The notes below the pieces were generated by a model. It saw only the letters and a program-made list of their open reading frames with translations, did not search any database and had not been told where the DNA came from. Shown one piece after another: positions 4,047 through 5,780 of a stretch of DNA of 5,780 nt; position 1 is the first letter of the stretch; every line of letters begins with the position of its first letter. The translations under genes and the position numbers were made by a program. Source of the DNA: Promethearchaeota archaeon (GTDB lineage: Archaea; Asgardarchaeota; Lokiarchaeia; Sigyniarchaeales; SOKP01); the NCBI GenBank assembly GCA_016840695.1, contig JAEORV010000125.1, forward strand, positions 1 through 5,780, read 5' to 3'.

Positions 4047-5780
4047 ATGGAATGGCAAGTAAATGAAGAGAAAGCGTGGTTTAAGTATTGGCCAAAGAAT
4101 TGTCCTCGCAATATTCAATATAGAGAGATGAGTGTGGGAGATTTTTTTGAAATCCAGAGACAGAAATATCCTAACGAGATATTCATGTGGTTCTTACAGT
4201 CTCAGATGACGTACGACGAGGCGGGAGATTACATTAACGTTTTAGCAACAGCTTTTTTCCACCTTGGATTGCAACCAGGCGATGTTATTGCGCTACTCAT
4301 GCCCAACTGCCCGCAATTTGTTATCAGCTATTTTGCTTGTATAAAAGTTGGAATAATCGTAACAGCCATTAATCCAACAATGCGTCAAAATGAAATTTTA
4401 CATCATCTCAAGGTAACCAATCCTACTACGATTATAACTATTGACGCTTTATGGGAAGACACAGTTAGACCGGTGATTTATAAAACCGATGTCGAATTGC
4501 TAATTCATTCAAATATAGGAGATTTACTCCGTAAAAAAAGAAAAGTAAAAAAGCAATATGGAAAAATACCGAAAGTTGACGTGGATTTTCCTCGTTCCAT
4601 CCATCTCTTGGACCTCCTAAAAGCGGAGGAATACCTTCCCGATGTCGATATAGACCCAAGAAAAGAAACTGCGGTATACACATTAACAGGAGGAACTATG
4701 GGTCCCCCTAAGGTGATAGCTTTAACACACTATAACTTGGTAACAAACGCCATTCAATTAATGCATTGGCTTGGAGGGGAAGATCCTGGAACAGGTTTTA
4801 TTGGAGCAATTCCATTATTTCATCCATTTGGGATGACGGGTGTAATGAATACATGTATTGCGTTAGGTGGGTGGATGATGCTCTTTCCAACACCCCCTGA
4901 AACGGGTGAATTATTAGCAGAGATTGACGATATTTATTCACCTAACGGTTTTGTTTTTGTAGGTCCAGAAGTTTTCTTCAAGCGAATTGTAGATTCTCCT
5001 GTTTTAGACGATTTTCCTAATGTTTGGAATCAAATGAAATATTGTATTTCGGCTGCAAATCCATTAGAATCTTCAATTAAGGAATTATTTGAAAGACAAT
5101 TAGGTGGAACTTTAGTTCAGAGTTATGGTCTCGGTGAAGCAAGTCCAATTGTAAGCGTAGGAAATTTAATCGATAAGAGTCCCTTGGATTGTTTGGGAAT
5201 CCCCCTTCCTGGAACGGATTGGGCAATCTTTAATCCTGAGGATTTTAGAAACGGTCCAATCGCAGACGGTCTAGAAGGATCAAAATATGGAAAGGAAAAC
5301 GTAGGAGAGCTGTGCATATGTGGACCGCAAGTCATGAAAGAATACGTGAGTAATATAGACGATACAAAAGCTGTGATTAAAAGTTTTGGTGGAAAGATGT
5401 GGTTACTCACGGGAGATCTCGCTTACATGAAAGAAGATGGCATGGTTGTTCTTGTTGCACGTAAAGAGGTTGATAGAAAGGGTGCAGGCGAACCCGCATT
5501 TCTTGTTGACATTGAAACGATGATAATGAAGCATAAAGCAGTGTTGGACGCGGCAGTGTTTGGATTCCCTCCTGAAGGCGAAAAAAGGGGCGCAATAATG
5601 AAAGTTTGGATTACCCTCAAACCCATGTTTGTGGGAAAAGTAACTGAAAACCAGTTGAAATCTTGGATTGAAAAGAGCTTTTATAATTGGCGCCTCATGA
5701 CTGACATTGAATTTATAGGAAAACTTCCAAAAGCAGTCTTAGGAAAGGTTCAAAAGCGTACTCCTGGGAGCATTACAAAG
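4047..5780 (+). CDS. FadD-type long/medium-chain acyl-CoA ligase (AMP-forming), 3' end cut by the window
   Basis: The frame is open from ATG 4047 to the last base: 578 codons, no stop in the window. It belongs to the ANL superfamily, which activates a carboxylic acid with ATP to an acyl-adenylate and then transfers it to CoA. The N-terminal part (SVGDFFEIQRQKYP, MPNCPQFVISYFA) is typical of fatty-acid ligases. The ATP loop is TGGTMGPPKVIALTH (214-228). It is followed by PLFHPFGMTG, YGLGEASP (360-367), GELCICGPQVM, TGD (455-457, ATP-ribose Asp457), ARKE (471-474) and LPKAVLGK with the probable catalytic Lys567. Since that lysine normally lies close to the C terminus, nearly the whole protein is present. 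Oddities are PKV for PKG, YGLGE for YGLTE, and a strongly altered hinge motif (ARKE plus AGEP for DRxK plus GGEN). A fatty-acid substrate is likely but not proven. Confidence 0.93.
   Translation, partial: MEWQVNEEKAWFKYWPKNCPRNIQYREMSVGDFFEIQRQKYPNEIFMWFLQSQMTYDEAGDYINVLATAFFHLGLQPGDVIALLMPNCPQFVISYFACIKVGIIVTAINPTMRQNEILHHLKVTNPTTIITIDALWEDTVRPVIYKTDVELLIHSNIGDLLRKKRKVKKQYGKIPKVDVDFPRSIHLLDLLKAEEYLPDVDIDPRKETAVYTLTGGTMGPPKVIALTHYNLVTNAIQLMHWLGGEDPGTGFIGAIPLFHPFGMTGVMNTCIALGGWMMLFPTPPETGELLAEIDDIYSPNGFVFVGPEVFFKRIVDSPVLDDFPNVWNQMKYCISAANPLESSIKELFERQLGGTLVQSYGLGEASPIVSVGNLIDKSPLDCLGIPLPGTDWAIFNPEDFRNGPIADGLEGSKYGKENVGELCICGPQVMKEYVSNIDDTKAVIKSFGGKMWLLTGDLAYMKEDGMVVLVARKEVDRKGAGEPAFLVDIETMIMKHKAVLDAAVFGFPPEGEKRGAIMKVWITLKPMFVGKVTENQLKSWIEKSFYNWRLMTDIEFIGKLPKAVLGKVQKRTPGSITK

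Noticed and set aside
4465..5626. Several minus-strand open frames opposite the ligase
   Set aside because: The plus strand here encodes unmistakable ANL ligase motifs; the antisense frames are compositional shadows.

Overview
The window looks like a piece of an AT-rich archaeal chromosome. Gene starts carry GGTGA or GGAGGT Shine-Dalgarno motifs, and TATA boxes (TTTATAAA, TTTATATT) sit at archaeal distances from starts. One gene resembles the archaeal aKMT-type lysine methyltransferases. The lysine-rich proteins and the lipid-type gene content would suit an Asgard (Loki-/Thorarchaeota-like) genome, but that placement is inference and could not be tested here.

Layout. The left half (about 42 to 3170) reads on the minus strand as a likely operon. 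It starts with an extended short-chain dehydrogenase/epimerase of the HpnA/dihydroflavonol-reductase/3-beta-HSD type (3170-2088). An ATGA overlap links this to a small acidic protein, perhaps an SCP2-like lipid carrier (2091-1621). After 55 bases comes an aldehyde dehydrogenase (1565-69). A further minus-strand gene may begin at base 42 and leave the window. A 238-base divergent intergenic region (3171-3408) holds a TATA-like block usable in both directions, plus a possible 36-39 codon hydrophobic mini-gene whose stop overlaps the next start. The right half reads on the plus strand: an aKMT/FAM173-like SAM methyltransferase (3409-3966), an 80-base promoter gap, and a nearly complete FadD-type acyl-CoA ligase (4047 to the window edge, no stop).

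How the genes may work together. An aldehyde dehydrogenase yields a carboxylic acid, an acyl-CoA ligase activates such acids, and the reductase/epimerase and possible SCP2-like protein are families often met in lipid or isoprenoid chemistry. A lipid or fatty-aldehyde module is therefore plausible, but no substrate can be read from the sequence. The methyltransferase is more likely to modify a protein than to take part in that pathway. No RNA genes, CRISPR arrays, transposons or long repeats were seen.
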